Below, in pieces: positions 41,915-51,120 of a DNA stretch of 64,000 nucleotides. The DNA is from Lactococcus lactis (GTDB lineage Bacteria > Bacillota > Bacilli > Lactobacillales > Streptococcaceae): contig NZ_CP118969.1 of NCBI RefSeq assembly GCF_029023865.1, positions 310,001 through 374,000 on the forward strand, given 5' to 3'. Made by a program: the position numbers and the translations under genes. Positions within the stretch are counted from its first letter, which is position 1, and every line of letters begins with the position of its first letter. Under the pieces are notes generated by a model. The model was not told the DNA's origin. It worked only from the letters and a program-made list of their open reading frames with translations, and made no database searches.

Positions 41915-43507
41915 ATGTGCGGTTTTTTATTTATGGAAACATCTGATTTAACGATAGAAGAGTTTAAAAGTAATTTGGAATTGATTGAGCATCGAGGACC
42001 AGATGACCAACAGCATGTTCGTGATACTTTGGGAAATGATTTTGGTTTTTGCCGACTTTCAATCATGGATTTATCAGACTTGGGACGTCAACCCTTTGGT
42101 TTAAATGGCAAAAGAGTTATGTGTAATGGTGAAATCTATAACTTTTTAAGTCTCCGTAAGTTCTTGGAAACAAAAGGTTATAAATTTACTGGTGATTCTG
42201 ACTGTGAGGTTCTTTTACCACTTTTTGAAACTACTGGAATCGAAACAATGGTAAAAATGCTTGATGCTGAATTTGCTTTTGTCTTGGTTGATGAAAACAC
42301 TGCTGAAATTTTTGCCGCTCGTGACCCATTTGGGATTCGTCCACTTTTTTATGGTTATAATAAAGTAACAGGCAAAATTTCGTTTTCATCCGAAGCCAAA
42401 GCACTAATTTCAACATGTAATGATGTGACACCATTTCCTCCAGGTTACTACTATGCCAATGGTGAATTTCATGTTTTTAATGACATTGCTGAGGTTTCAA
42501 CAATTGTTGAAGAACCTTTGGCTGAAATTTCAGGACATATTCGTCGCAAATTGGAACGTGCAGTCAAAAAACGTCTTCATGCTGATGCTCCAATGGGATA
42601 TCTCTTGTCAGGTGGTTTAGATTCATCATTGGTTTGTGCGATTGCAGCTAAGGAATTAGAAAGTCCAATCAAAACCTTTGCTATTGGAATGGAAACCGAT
42701 CCGATTGATTTGAAATATGCTCGTGAAGTGGCAGATTTCTTACGAACTGACCATACCGAAATTCTGATGACAAAAGAAGATGTACTTTCAGCAGTCCGTG
42801 AAGTGATTTGGCACTTAGAAACATGGGATATCACAACTATTCGGGCTTCTATTGGCATGTATTTAATCTGTAAATATATTCATGAGAATACAGAACTGAA
42901 AGTTTTGATGACTGGTGAAGTTTCTGATGAAATGTTTGGTTATAAATATACTGACTTTGCTCCATCAGCGGGTGCCTTTCAAAAAGAAGCTCAAAAACGA
43001 GTGCATGAACTTTATATGTATGACGTCCTGCGGGCTGACCGCTGTTTAGCGGCTCATTCTCTTGAAGCGCGTGTTCCTTTTGCTGATTTGGATTTTGCGG
43101 CCTATGTCATGTCTATTAATCCCAGCAGAAAATTGAATACTTATGGCAAAGGGAAATATCTCTTGCGTCATGCTTTTGAAGGGACTGAACTATTGCCAGA
43201 TGAGATTTTATTCAGAGAAAAAGCTGCTTTTTCTGACGCTGTTGGTCACTCAATGGTTGACTATTTAAAAGAATTTGCTGACGAAAAATATTCTGATGAA
43301 GACTTAGCAAAGGCCAGTGAAAAGTATCCAAAACATACACCATTTACCAAAGAATCATTGATGTATCGTGAGATTTTTGAAGAATTTTATCCAGGATATG
43401 AAGATTGGATTCTTGATTTTTGGATGCCAAATCGCGATTGGGTTGGGGCAGAAGTTACTGACCCATCAGCTCGCGTCTTATCAAATTATGGTTATTCTGG
43501 AAAATAA
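41915..43507 (+). CDS. asnB: Asparagine synthase, glutamine-hydrolysing
   Basis: A 530-residue class-II asparagine synthetase. The second residue is Cys (MCGFLF), the N-terminal nucleophile that releases ammonia from glutamine; this fixes the start at ATG 41915 (GGGGG upstream). The synthetase half has the PP-loop LLSGGLDSSLVC near residue 233, typical for ATP-pyrophosphatase domains. It makes Asn from Asp in the cytoplasm. A standalone gene ended by a terminator at about 43550. A TATAAT at 41875-41880 serves as its promoter. Confidence 0.93.
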   Translation: MCGFLFMETSDLTIEEFKSNLELIEHRGPDDQQHVRDTLGNDFGFCRLSIMDLSDLGRQPFGLNGKRVMCNGEIYNFLSLRKFLETKGYKFTGDSDCEVLLPLFETTGIETMVKMLDAEFAFVLVDENTAEIFAARDPFGIRPLFYGYNKVTGKISFSSEAKALISTCNDVTPFPPGYYYANGEFHVFNDIAEVSTIVEEPLAEISGHIRRKLERAVKKRLHADAPMGYLLSGGLDSSLVCAIAAKELESPIKTFAIGMETDPIDLKYAREVADFLRTDHTEILMTKEDVLSAVREVIWHLETWDITTIRASIGMYLICKYIHENTELKVLMTGEVSDEMFGYKYTDFAPSAGAFQKEAQKRVHELYMYDVLRADRCLAAHSLEARVPFADLDFAAYVMSINPSRKLNTYGKGKYLLRHAFEGTELLPDEILFREKAAFSDAVGHSMVDYLKEFADEKYSDEDLAKASEKYPKHTPFTKESLMYREIFEEFYPGYEDWILDFWMPNRDWVGAEVTDPSARVLSNYGYSGK

Positions 43508-43548
43508 ATTTTGAAATCTTTATCATAAAAAAATGAATGAGAAATGTT

Positions 43549-43602
43549 AAAATAGTCACTGATGAAACTTATCTAATGATAAATTGTCAGTGATTTTTTT
43601 AT
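43549..43602 (+). terminator. Terminator of asnB
   Basis: GTCACTGA and TCAGTGATTTTTTT enclose a smaller inner hairpin TTATC/GATAA. Confidence 0.75.
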
Positions 43603-43701
43603 ATTTAAATTTAATTAAGAATACAAAAGAAAGTTGTCAGTAAAAAATGAATTAAAATTTACTGACAGACTTGTTAGTAAATTTTTTGATGTGAGGGAAA
43701 A

Positions 43702-44520
43702 ATGCCAGAGTTACCAGAAGTTGAAACAGTGAGAAGAGAGCTTGAAAAAAGAATTGTTGGACAAAAAATTGTATCTATAGAAGCCACTTATCCAAGAATG
43801 GTTTTAACTGGTTTTGAGCAATTGAAAAAAGAATTGACAGGAAAAACCATTCATGGCATTTCACGTCGCGGAAAATATTTAATTTTTGAAATTGGCGAGA
43901 AAGATCGTTTGATTTCTCATCTGCGGATGGAAGGAAAATATCGACTTGCAAGTCTCAATGTTCCAATGGAAAAACATGACCATTTAGCCCTTAAATTTAC
44001 TGACGAACAATTAATTTATGCTGACGTAAGAAAATTTGGAACTTGGGAATTGATTTCTACTGACCAAGTCCTTCCATATTTTTTGAAGAAAAACATTGGT
44101 CCGGAGCCAACTTATAAAACTTTTGATGAACAGATTTTCCGAGAAAAATTGCAGAAATCGACAAAGAAAATTAAACCTTTTCTACTTGAACAAACATTAG
44201 TGGCTGGACTTGGAAATATTTACGTTGATGAAGTGCTCTGGCTAGCAAAGATTCATCCAGAAAAAGTGGCAAATCAACTGACAGAAAATTCTATTCATCT
44301 TTTACATGATTCTATCATTGAAATTTTGCAAAAAGCAATTAAATTAGGCGGCTCAAGCATCAGAACTTATAGTGCCTTAGGTTCAACAGGAAAGATGCAG
44401 GACGAATTACGAGTGTATGGAAAAACAGGGGAAAAATGTGTGCGTTGTGGCAATGAAATTCAAAAAATAAAAGTGGCTGGTCGGGGGACCCACTTTTGCC
44501 CATTCTGTCAGCAAAAATAA
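43702..44520 (+). CDS. mutM: Formamidopyrimidine-DNA glycosylase
   Basis: A 272-residue repair enzyme removing 8-oxoguanine and Fapy lesions. The mature N-terminus Pro-Glu-Leu-Pro-Glu-Val-Glu carries the catalytic Pro2 and Glu3, the helix-two-turn-helix includes QTLVAGLGNIYVDEVLW, and the zinc finger is CVRCGNEIQKIKVAGRGTHFCPFC at the end. In lactococci mutM (fpg) and recA can be co-transcribed, and this order is preserved here with a 152-base gap. GAGGGAAA precedes ATG. Confidence 0.96.
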   Translation: MPELPEVETVRRELEKRIVGQKIVSIEATYPRMVLTGFEQLKKELTGKTIHGISRRGKYLIFEIGEKDRLISHLRMEGKYRLASLNVPMEKHDHLALKFTDEQLIYADVRKFGTWELISTDQVLPYFLKKNIGPEPTYKTFDEQIFREKLQKSTKKIKPFLLEQTLVAGLGNIYVDEVLWLAKIHPEKVANQLTENSIHLLHDSIIEILQKAIKLGGSSIRTYSALGSTGKMQDELRVYGKTGEKCVRCGNEIQKIKVAGRGTHFCPFCQQK

Positions 44521-44630
44521 TGACTTGATTTTTACTGACAGCTTTTAAAATTAATTTAAAAAACTCAGTGATAAAGTTAATAAAAAAACGTATAGATAGA
44601 ATATAGGGGCTTATAAAAAATCCTGAAAAA

Positions 44631-44639
44631 TGCTATAAT
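44631..44639 (+). promoter_or_regulatory. Extended -10 promoter of recA
   Basis: TGCTATAAT lies 34 bases before the recA start codon, with a weak TTATAA 17 bases upstream. So recA can be transcribed alone or from mutM. I did not find a convincing SOS operator. Confidence 0.65.
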
Positions 44640-44672
44640 TAAACAATAAATAAAGAATAACGGAGATAAAAT

Positions 44673-45836
44673 TTGGCAACAAAGAAAAAAACAAATTTTG
44701 ATGATATTACCAAAAAATATGGCGCTGAACGTGACAAAGCTTTGGCAGATGCACTTGCTCTGATTGAAAAAGACTTTGGGAAAGGTTCACTTATGCGACT
44801 TGGCGAAGCAGCCAACCAGAAAGTGTCAGTAGTAAGTTCAGGCTCACTTGCACTTGATATTGCGCTTGGTGCAGGTGGATATCCTAAAGGACGTATCGTT
44901 GAAATCTACGGACCAGAATCTTCTGGTAAAACAACAGTCGCTCTTCATGCCGTTGCAGCGGTTCAAAAAGAAGGTGGAATTGCAGCCTTTATCGATGCTG
45001 AAAATGCGCTTGACCCAGAATATGCAAAAGCGCTCGGTGTCAATATCGATGAACTTTTACTTTCACAACCAGACTATGGTGAACAAGGGCTTCAAATTGC
45101 TGAAAAATTGATTACATCTGGTGCAGTTGACTTAGTTGTTATTGACTCAGTTGCAGCTTTGGTACCTAAAGCCGAAATTGATGGTGAAATTGGTGACAGT
45201 TCAGTTGGGCTTCAAGCTCGTATGATGTCACAAGCCATGCGTAAACTTGCAGGACATATTAATAAAACAAAAACAACAGCTATTTTCATCAACCAATTGC
45301 GTGAAAAAGTTGGGGTTATGTTTGGTTCGCCAGAAACAACACCTGGTGGTCGTGCATTGAAATTCTACGCTTCTGTACGTCTTGATGTACGTGGTTCAAC
45401 AAAAATCGAAGAAGGTTCTGGAGATAACAAGACCCAAATCGGTAAAATCACAAAAATCAAAGTCGTTAAAAATAAAGTGGCTCCACCATTCAAGGTTGCT
45501 CTCGTTGATATCATGTTTGGTGAAGGAATTTCAAGAACCGGTGAACTTTTAAACATTGCTGTTGATGAAGGAATCATCAAAAAATCAGGCGCTTGGTTTG
45601 CTTACAATGACGAAAAAATTGGTCAAGGAGCAGAAAAAGCGAAGAACTATCTCAAAGAACATCAAGAAATCTTTGATGAAATTGACCATAAAGTTCGTGC
45701 CGCACACGGTCTTCTTGATGAAGCAGAAGTAGCAGAAACTACAGAAGATACTTCAACAAAAGCTAAGGCAACTAAAGCTAAAAAAGAAGAAAAAGTAGTC
45801 GAAACTGAAGAAATTGAACTCGAACTTGAAGATTAA
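44673..45836 (+). CDS. recA: Recombinase RecA
   Basis: A 387-residue protein. Walker A GPESSGKT lies near residues 79-86, the catalytic Glu region is [13 protein letters not shown], Walker [11 protein letters not shown], and the ssDNA loops are in the [22 protein letters not shown] and [21 protein letters not shown] segments. The C-terminal tail is Lys-rich then strongly acidic ([12 protein letters not shown]-like), as in streptococci. It starts at TTG 44673 with CGGAG upstream. Recombination, repair and stress signalling. Confidence 0.98.
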   Translation: MATKKKTNFDDITKKYGAERDKALADALALIEKDFGKGSLMRLGEAANQKVSVVSSGSLALDIALGAGGYPKGRIVEIYGPESSGKTTVALHAVAAVQKEGGIAAFIDAENALDPEYAKALGVNIDELLLSQPDYGEQGLQIAEKLITSGAVDLVVIDSVAALVPKAEIDGEIGDSSVGLQARMMSQAMRKLAGHINKTKTTAIFINQLREKVGVMFGSPETTPGGRALKFYASVRLDVRGSTKIEEGSGDNKTQIGKITKIKVVKNKVAPPFKVALVDIMFGEGISRTGELLNIAVDEGIIKKSGAWFAYNDEKIGQGAEKAKNYLKEHQEIFDEIDHKVRAAHGLLDEAEVAETTEDTSTKAKATKAKKEEKVVETEEIELELED

Positions 45837-45872
45837 AAAAACAGCTGATTATTCAGCTGTTTTTATTTTTTT
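45835..45872. terminator. Bidirectional terminator between recA and permease
   Basis: AAAAAACAGCTGA-TTAT-TCAGCTGTTTTTATTTTTT. The stop codons of both convergent genes lie within or next to it. Confidence 0.92.
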
Positions 45873-47222
45873 AAAGAAAGTAAATAGTCCAAAAATAAGA
45901 ACCCAGATCACAGAACCAATAGCCGGAACAATTGTATCTTTAAAGCAGAATAGTGAAATAAAGATTAAGACAAATCCAGCAATGGCTAATGGAATAAAGA
46001 TGTGGGCTGCAGGTAAAACAAACCCTTTAGGATCAAAATCGCTTGATTTCCGATATTTAAGATAAGTAATTAAGGTCATCAGATAAACCACTAGAAAAAG
46101 ATTGGTTGCGACACTAGTAATAAAGACAAAAGAATTAGAAATCGCAGCAATCATCGAGATGAATGGAGTAAATAGAATTAATAATGAGGTGAAAAGTAAA
46201 GCATTTACTGGTACACCAGCTTTTGAAAATTTAGTAAATGGTTTAAGTATTTTATCATTATTGAGTTTTGATAAAGAATAAAGATTACGAGTGATTGAAA
46301 AGAGGGCAGAGTTTAAAGCCGAAGCAGCAGAAGTTAGTACGACAAAGTTCACTAAAGCCGCTGCCCACTTAATTCCAATGAGTTGGAAAATGGTAACAAA
46401 TGGTGATTTATCAGCCGGAATATCGCGCCATTGGTAGATACTCATAATTGCCAACAGTGCCCCAACATAAAAGAGGACAATCCGAATTGGAATTTGGTTG
46501 ATCGCTTTTTTCAAAGTTGGTCTAGGATTATCTGTTTCTGCTGCAGTCATTCCGATGAATTCCATCGAAACAAAAGCAAACATGACCATCTGGAAGCTTT
46601 CAAAGAAATTAGAAAGCCCATTTGGGAAGAACTCGAAGCCTTTGGTGATATTAGTTACACTAACAGTATCAGTTCCTGTATGATAATGACTAAAAATGAG
46701 GATTATTGCCGTTAAAATCAAACCAATAATCGCCACAATTTTAATCATCCCAAACCAAAATTCGGTTTCTCCAAAAAATTTTGGATTTAAAGTATTCAAT
46801 AAAGTTAGAAGAACTAATACAAAGACTTCTGTCATCCAAATTGGTAAATCCGGCAACCAAAAATTAATATAAGTCCCAATAGCAATTAGCTCAGCCATAG
46901 CTACAAAAACAACAACCAGTAAATAAGACCACTGAATAAAGTAACCAGGTTTTTCACCGAGATAACGTGAAACAAAATTTAAAAAGGAATGTTGATTGGG
47001 ATCTTGGTAAAGCATCTCCCCGATAGCTCTTAGGAGAATATACATAAGCGCACCGATTATTAAATAAACAAAAATAATTGATGGGCCGGTGAGGTGAATC
47101 GATTTTCCGGCACCGAGGAATAATCCCGTACCAATTGTTCCAGCAATGGCAATAAGTTGAATATGCCTATTTTTTAAACCACGTTGTGAGGGCTTATTTT
47201 CTTCATTTTGATTTGTATTCAT
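45849..47222 (-). CDS. Amino-acid permease, second of a tandem pair
   Basis: A 457-residue APC-superfamily permease with 12 helices. The hallmark GLKNRHIQLIAIAGTIGTGLFLGAGKSI opens helix 1. It is closely related to the upstream gene product along the full length. A tandem of two such near-identical permeases matches lactococcal SerP1/SerP2 (Ser/Thr/Cys and Ala/Gly transport), but I cannot say which is which. It has no Shine-Dalgarno; TATAAT ends eight bases before ATG, so a nearly leaderless mRNA is possible besides readthrough from the first gene. Confidence 0.85.
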   Translation of the reverse strand: MNTNQNEENKPSQRGLKNRHIQLIAIAGTIGTGLFLGAGKSIHLTGPSIIFVYLIIGALMYILLRAIGEMLYQDPNQHSFLNFVSRYLGEKPGYFIQWSYLLVVVFVAMAELIAIGTYINFWLPDLPIWMTEVFVLVLLTLLNTLNPKFFGETEFWFGMIKIVAIIGLILTAIILIFSHYHTGTDTVSVTNITKGFEFFPNGLSNFFESFQMVMFAFVSMEFIGMTAAETDNPRPTLKKAINQIPIRIVLFYVGALLAIMSIYQWRDIPADKSPFVTIFQLIGIKWAAALVNFVVLTSAASALNSALFSITRNLYSLSKLNNDKILKPFTKFSKAGVPVNALLFTSLLILFTPFISMIAAISNSFVFITSVATNLFLVVYLMTLITYLKYRKSSDFDPKGFVLPAAHIFIPLAIAGFVLIFISLFCFKDTIVPAIGSVIWVLIFGLFTFFKKIKTAE

Positions 47223-47230
47223 AATATTAT

Positions 47231-47236
47231 ATTATA
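47231..47236 (-). promoter_or_regulatory. Candidate -10 box just before second permease
   Basis: Minus-strand TATAAT, overlapped by a second TATAAT at 47226-47231, eight bases before ATG. The -35 is weak. Confidence 0.4.
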
Positions 47237-47290
47237 CGCTTTTTCATTTAGTTTTTCAGAAGTCACTCTGTCTAGGAAAAGATGACTCGC

Positions 47291-48670
47291 TTAGATTTTT
47301 TTATAGTGCGAGTAGAGTCCAAAGAAAATTGTCCAGACAATTGCTCCCAAGGCCGGATAAAAGGTATCAGCATTGAAAAACAAAGAAGCAAAGACAATTG
47401 CAAAGATAGCTACGATAAAGGGAACGGTAATTTGAGGTTTTGGTGTCAAGAAACCTTTAGGATTGTAATCTTCAGATTTGCGATATTGCCAATAAGTGTA
47501 GAGGGTAATAAAGTAAACCACTAAAAATAAATTAGTCGTACAAGAGGCTGCAAAATCGAAAGCATTTTTTATCTGAGGAATAAGAGTCAGGACAGGAGCC
47601 AAAAGCGAGAGAGCAGTTGCCATATAAAGGGCATTGATAGGAATTCCCGCCTTAGAAAGTTTTGTAAAAGGAGTTAATCTTCCTTTGTCATGCTGTTGAG
47701 CAAGTGAGTACATATTTCGTGTTGCTGAAAATAATGAACTATTAAGCGCTGAAGCAGCAGAAGTCAGGACAACAAAGTTAATGAGCGCCGCTGCCCATTT
47801 GATTCCAATAAGTTGAAAAACCATAACAAATGGAGATTTATCAGCCGGAATATAGTGCCAGTTGAAAATAGCCATAATAGCCAAAAGTGCTCCAACATAG
47901 AAAAGTAAAATACGTACTGGAATTTGATTAATTGCTTTTGGTAAACTCTTTTTAGGATTAACTGTTTCTGCCGCAGTCATTCCAATAAATTCCATAGAAG
48001 TAAAGGCAAACATAACCATTTGTAAGGCACCCACAAAGTTCCAAGCACCGTGTGGGAAGAGTTGAAAGCCATCAAAAATGTTGTTTAGTGAAGCAGAGTC
48101 ATGAACGGTTTTTCCGCTTAAAACAGTGCTATAGTGAAAATTACCAGCTACTAAAATAATCGCAGTGACAATCATTCCAATGATTGCTGCTACTTTAATC
48201 ATCGCAAACCAAAATTCAGTTTCACCAAAAAAGCGAGAATTTAAAGTATTAAGTCCAAAAAGAAGAGCTAGCATGACAATTTCAATCAACCAAAGTGGAA
48301 CTTGAGGAAGCCAAAATTGAATATAAGTTCCGATTGCTGTCAATTCAGAGATACAAACAAAAACAATAACTAACCAATAAGACCACTGAGTGAAGTAACC
48401 TGTCCTGACGCCTGAATATTTTGTGACAAAATTTAAAAATGAATGCTGACTAGGGTCGTTGTAAAGCATTTCTCCGATTGTTCTTAAGAAAAAGAACATC
48501 GCAATCCCAATAAGAATATAAGCAAAGATAACGCTTGGACCAGTCATTTGAATGGTTTTCCCAGCTCCTAGAAAAAGTCCGGTACCAATCGTTCCAGCAA
48601 TAGCAATAAGTTGAATATGTCGGTTCTGTAAGCCCCGTTGAGCTTCATGTTTCTCTTGAAGATTTTTCAA
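47291..48670 (-). CDS. Amino-acid permease, first of a tandem pair
   Basis: A 459-residue APC permease with 12 helices, close paralogue of the following gene (shared GLQNRHIQLIAIAGTIGTGLFLGAGK, FLNFVTKYSG, NSRFFGETEFWFAMIK). By tandem layout it is one of the SerP1/SerP2 pair of lactococci. It starts at TTG 48670 after GGGAGG. A strong promoter lies 45 bases upstream. Both permeases lie convergent to recA and divergent from ylbF. Confidence 0.85.
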   Translation of the reverse strand: MKNLQEKHEAQRGLQNRHIQLIAIAGTIGTGLFLGAGKTIQMTGPSVIFAYILIGIAMFFFLRTIGEMLYNDPSQHSFLNFVTKYSGVRTGYFTQWSYWLVIVFVCISELTAIGTYIQFWLPQVPLWLIEIVMLALLFGLNTLNSRFFGETEFWFAMIKVAAIIGMIVTAIILVAGNFHYSTVLSGKTVHDSASLNNIFDGFQLFPHGAWNFVGALQMVMFAFTSMEFIGMTAAETVNPKKSLPKAINQIPVRILLFYVGALLAIMAIFNWHYIPADKSPFVMVFQLIGIKWAAALINFVVLTSAASALNSSLFSATRNMYSLAQQHDKGRLTPFTKLSKAGIPINALYMATALSLLAPVLTLIPQIKNAFDFAASCTTNLFLVVYFITLYTYWQYRKSEDYNPKGFLTPKPQITVPFIVAIFAIVFASLFFNADTFYPALGAIVWTIFFGLYSHYKKI

Positions 48671-48718
48671 AAGTTTTCCTCCCTTAAATTATCAGATAAT
48701 TCCAATAATGTGTTAATT

Positions 48719-48747
48719 ATTATACCAAATTAATAAATTTGTATCAA
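48719..48747 (-). promoter_or_regulatory. Promoter of the permease pair
   Basis: Minus-strand TTGATA (48742-48747), 17 bases, TATAAT (48719-48724). Confidence 0.85.
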
Positions 48748-48801
48748 GAGTCATATTCTTTTTTGCTAAAAATAACAGTAAAGTGTATCATTTGATATTT
48801 A

Positions 48802-48810
48802 TGATATAAT
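48802..48810 (+). promoter_or_regulatory. Extended -10 promoter of ylbF, leaderless geometry
   Basis: TGATATAAT ends six bases (AAAAAT) before ATG 48817. No -35 is recognisable and there is no ribosome binding site. Confidence 0.65.
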
Positions 48811-48816
48811 AAAAAT

Positions 48817-49197
48817 ATGTTAATAATCGACCAAAATCTATTAGAAATAGATAATTTGTTGGAAAAGATAATGGACGAGTTTTTGAAATTTCCAGAAGTT
48901 GAAGCTTATCAGAAAGCTAAAGCTGATTTTATGGCAGATGAAAATTTACAAAGTCAGCTTAAAACTTTAGAGGATAATTCTGAATATATCGCTTTTCGCC
49001 CAGAGCTAAGAGCGCTTCAGCATGAAATAAATTTGAATGAGAAGGTTTATGCCTTTCGTTTGGCAGAAAATGACCTTCAACAAATTTTGACAGCTTTGAC
49101 TAAGAAAATTACAAATAGTATTTCGGAACAGATTTATGTTGATGAGAATTTACCGTTGAAAGGAGGGCAACATGGACGACATCATGGAAAGCATTGA
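48817..49197 (+). CDS. ylbF: YlbF/YmcA family protein (RNase Y specificity factor)
   Basis: A 126-residue, mostly helical protein of the YlbF/YmcA family ([32 protein letters not shown]...). In Bacillus YlbF, YmcA and YaaT form a complex that directs RNase Y to transcripts. Here ylbF sits with ylbG, as in Bacillus. The last 12 residues form a Gly/His-rich tail ([11 protein letters not shown]) whose codons overlap the ylbG ribosome binding site and start. There is no Shine-Dalgarno, and the -10 box is six bases from ATG, so the mRNA is probably leaderless. Confidence 0.85.
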
Positions 49198-49498
49198 GAA
49201 AAAAGAAATTCGCCCCCTTTTTATAAAGGAGCGAATTGCAGTTTATGTTTATTGCTATTCATATAAAGGAACAAGACAATTAAGTAAATTTGGAGATGTG
49301 GTTTATACAAGCCAAAAATCAAATTATAGTTTACTCTATGTCAATAATGAAAATCTTTCAGATTTATTGAGTAAATTAAAAGATTTGAAATTTGTTAAAA
49401 AGGTACGTGTGGGTCATATTAAAGAACTTGACCAAAACTTTTCTGAAGCTTTTGCTCAAACTAATCTTGCCGTTAAAGAGGAAATTGAGCGCTTGTAA
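49172..49498 (+). CDS. ylbG: YlbG family protein (UPF0298/DUF2129)
   Basis: A 108-residue protein of the UPF0298/DUF2129 family: [39 protein letters not shown] is typical. Function unknown; it is consistently next to ylbF in Firmicutes. It begins 26 bases inside the end of ylbF with a strong AAAGGAGGG, so the ylbF/ylbG pair is translationally linked while only ylbG has a ribosome binding site. Confidence 0.85.
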
Positions 49499-49511
49499 GT
49501 AAGGGAATAAA

Positions 49512-49578
49512 AGTGAGCTCACGTGTCAATAATGTAATTGGTATTGTGTATTATTTGAGTGAGCAGACTTTTTTTGTT
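49512..49578 (+). terminator. Terminator of ylbFG
   Basis: GCTCAC and GTGAGC close a long stem that includes AATAAT/ATTATT, followed by ACTTTTTTTG. The remaining 150 bases up to the next gene hold an AGAGAGGAGA tract and no convincing coding frame. Confidence 0.65.
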
Positions 49579-49727
49579 AATATAGTAAAAAAAGAGAGGA
49601 GACTTGGTAGAGTAATACTGCTTCATTAGATGAAGTTTGGAATTTGTAAAAAAGTTGTATTCTATAGATTCTGATTATCACTTCTTCTCAACCATGAAAC
49701 GATACCCAAAACCAAGGAAGAAAAACT

Positions 49728-50246
49728 ATGTTGGAGACTCATTATTACTTCACTCCCATTTTAGACCATTTAGAACCATTTGATCATAATGATTGGCATT
49801 TATATCCGATTGTCACTTTACCTGCGGCTAAGCAACTACGGGATGCAGAAGATTTGCCTAAAAATATTGTTTCGTTAAATGCTTGTTATGACCGTTTGCG
49901 AAAAGTATCACTTGATTATCTAACTGTAAATCTTTACGGACGAAAACAAGGAAGAGCTTTTCTCTTATTGTTGCAGGATGTTTTAGAAGAAACGACGATT
50001 TTAGATTATACAGTTCAAGTTCGTCAGCAGATTTTGAAAGAAATCGGCGTGTCTACTCTGAATTTTATGGAATATCGTTCTTTTGCTAAAAGACATCTCG
50101 CTTTAATGTTAAAAGATTTTAGAAAAAATGATTTTCAAGCCTCTCCAGCAAGTCTGATTATGACTAATGAGGAATGTTTGAAAATTGAAGATTGTCCTCA
50201 TGCCCTCTTACAACAATACTTAGAACAAATTGAAAAAACTGCCTGA
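49728..50246 (+). CDS. Hypothetical protein, 172 aa
   Basis: A cytoplasmic-looking protein that I do not recognise. It is largely helical, with no membrane segment, and contains a Leu-rich middle (GRAFLLLLQDVLEETTILDYTVQVRQQILKEIG) and a basic stretch RSFAKRHLALMLKDFRKNDF. Two cysteines near the C-terminus (EECLKIEDCPHAL) are seven residues apart. Codon use is like that of its neighbours. AAGGAAG precedes ATG 49728. It is a single gene between the ylbFG terminator and a convergent terminator, with a leader of about 150 bases. Confidence 0.75.
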   Translation: MLETHYYFTPILDHLEPFDHNDWHLYPIVTLPAAKQLRDAEDLPKNIVSLNACYDRLRKVSLDYLTVNLYGRKQGRAFLLLLQDVLEETTILDYTVQVRQQILKEIGVSTLNFMEYRSFAKRHLALMLKDFRKNDFQASPASLIMTNEECLKIEDCPHALLQQYLEQIEKTA

Positions 50247-50270
50247 TACTTGTCAGACATTTTTTTTATA

Positions 50271-50306
50271 AAAAAATACTGACAGGATTCTGTCAGTAAA
50301 ATTTTA
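50271..50306. terminator. Bidirectional terminator from a CTGACAG inverted pair
   Basis: TACTGACAG-GATT-CTGTCAGTA with A and T runs outside, between the convergent hypothetical and CYTH genes. Confidence 0.85.
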
Positions 50307-50310
50307 AAAA

Positions 50311-50904
50311 TTATTTTCGTAAATGTCTTAAACAGTCTAAAAAACGAACAACTTTGGATTTTGAAAAACGATATTCAACTCGATTTTTATCTAAAAAGTC
50401 AAAAAAGTCTTTTTTCCCTTGTTTGCTGTCATCTACTTCAAGCTCAAGCTCATAATCAGTATGCCCTAGATAATCATTCTTGTCTAATGCAGCAAGCCCA
50501 ATTGGAAGATGTTGCTCATAACGAATCGTCGTCAAACTTCCAATTAAAGTGATTTCCTCAAGATTAATATCTCTTGCAGTCAGTAACTCACAGATTTCAC
50601 TTAAATCAGTCTCTCCACAGACAATATTTCGCTCGCCAAGGAGTTGTTGAGCTTCTTCAAGACTGAGATCAATATTATATTCAATATTTCCAACTTCTTG
50701 CGGAACTTTTAAAGTCATTTCTGCGGACTTATCAAAAGTTCTAATACGCAAAGCCAATTTTTTCTTGCGTAATTTAAAATCTTTTGAATCTAAGTAGTGG
50801 TTAGTTTGCCTAACAGGGGTTACGTGAGTAAAGAGTTTTTTGAGCTGGTCATACTCAGCCAGCGACAATAGCGACTTATACTCAATCTCCAAATTCGTAC
50901 TCAT
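50311..50904 (-). CDS. CYTH-domain protein (YjbK-type, triphosphatase superfamily)
   Basis: A 197-residue CYTH protein. The signature Glu-x-Glu-x-Lys appears near the N-terminus as LEIEYKSLL, and alternating charged strands (LALRIRTF, MTLKVP, YELELEVDD) build the tunnel that binds triphosphates and metal. In Bacillus the relative YjbK is encoded beside the (p)ppGpp synthetase relQ; here relQ lies 1.2 kb away on the other strand. The reaction is probably hydrolysis of a triphosphate but the substrate is unknown. ATG 50904 has no clear ribosome binding site. Confidence 0.85.
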   Translation of the reverse strand: MSTNLEIEYKSLLSLAEYDQLKKLFTHVTPVRQTNHYLDSKDFKLRKKKLALRIRTFDKSAEMTLKVPQEVGNIEYNIDLSLEEAQQLLGERNIVCGETDLSEICELLTARDINLEEITLIGSLTTIRYEQHLPIGLAALDKNDYLGHTDYELELEVDDSKQGKKDFFDFLDKNRVEYRFSKSKVVRFLDCLRHLRK

Positions 50905-51085
50905 TAATTAATTTTTAAGATAATTTTCTAAAGAAAATATCTTTCCTTTCAGTTGGGTTAAACGATATATTAATTAAAAGTATATCAAAAGGCTGACTAT
51001 AAGTAAAGTTGCGCCCTAAGTTGAAGAAAGAGAAAAGCTGGCTCAAAGCAGAGAAACAAAGGGAAGTTTTAAAAATGAAGGAGAC

Positions 51086-51113
51086 TAGACAAGGACTGAA
51101 AATATGATAGAAT
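51086..51113 (+). promoter_or_regulatory. Promoter of the DUF817 gene, leaderless geometry
   Basis: TAGACA (51086), 16 bases, then TGATAGAAT (extended -10 ending 51113). The ATG is seven bases further on. Confidence 0.65.
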
Positions 51114-51120
51114 TAAGGCT

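Noticed and set aside
49632-49676. Short frame MKFGICKKVVFYRF before the unknown gene as another leader peptide
   Set aside because: No ribosome site, no run of one amino acid, and no terminator between it and the gene.
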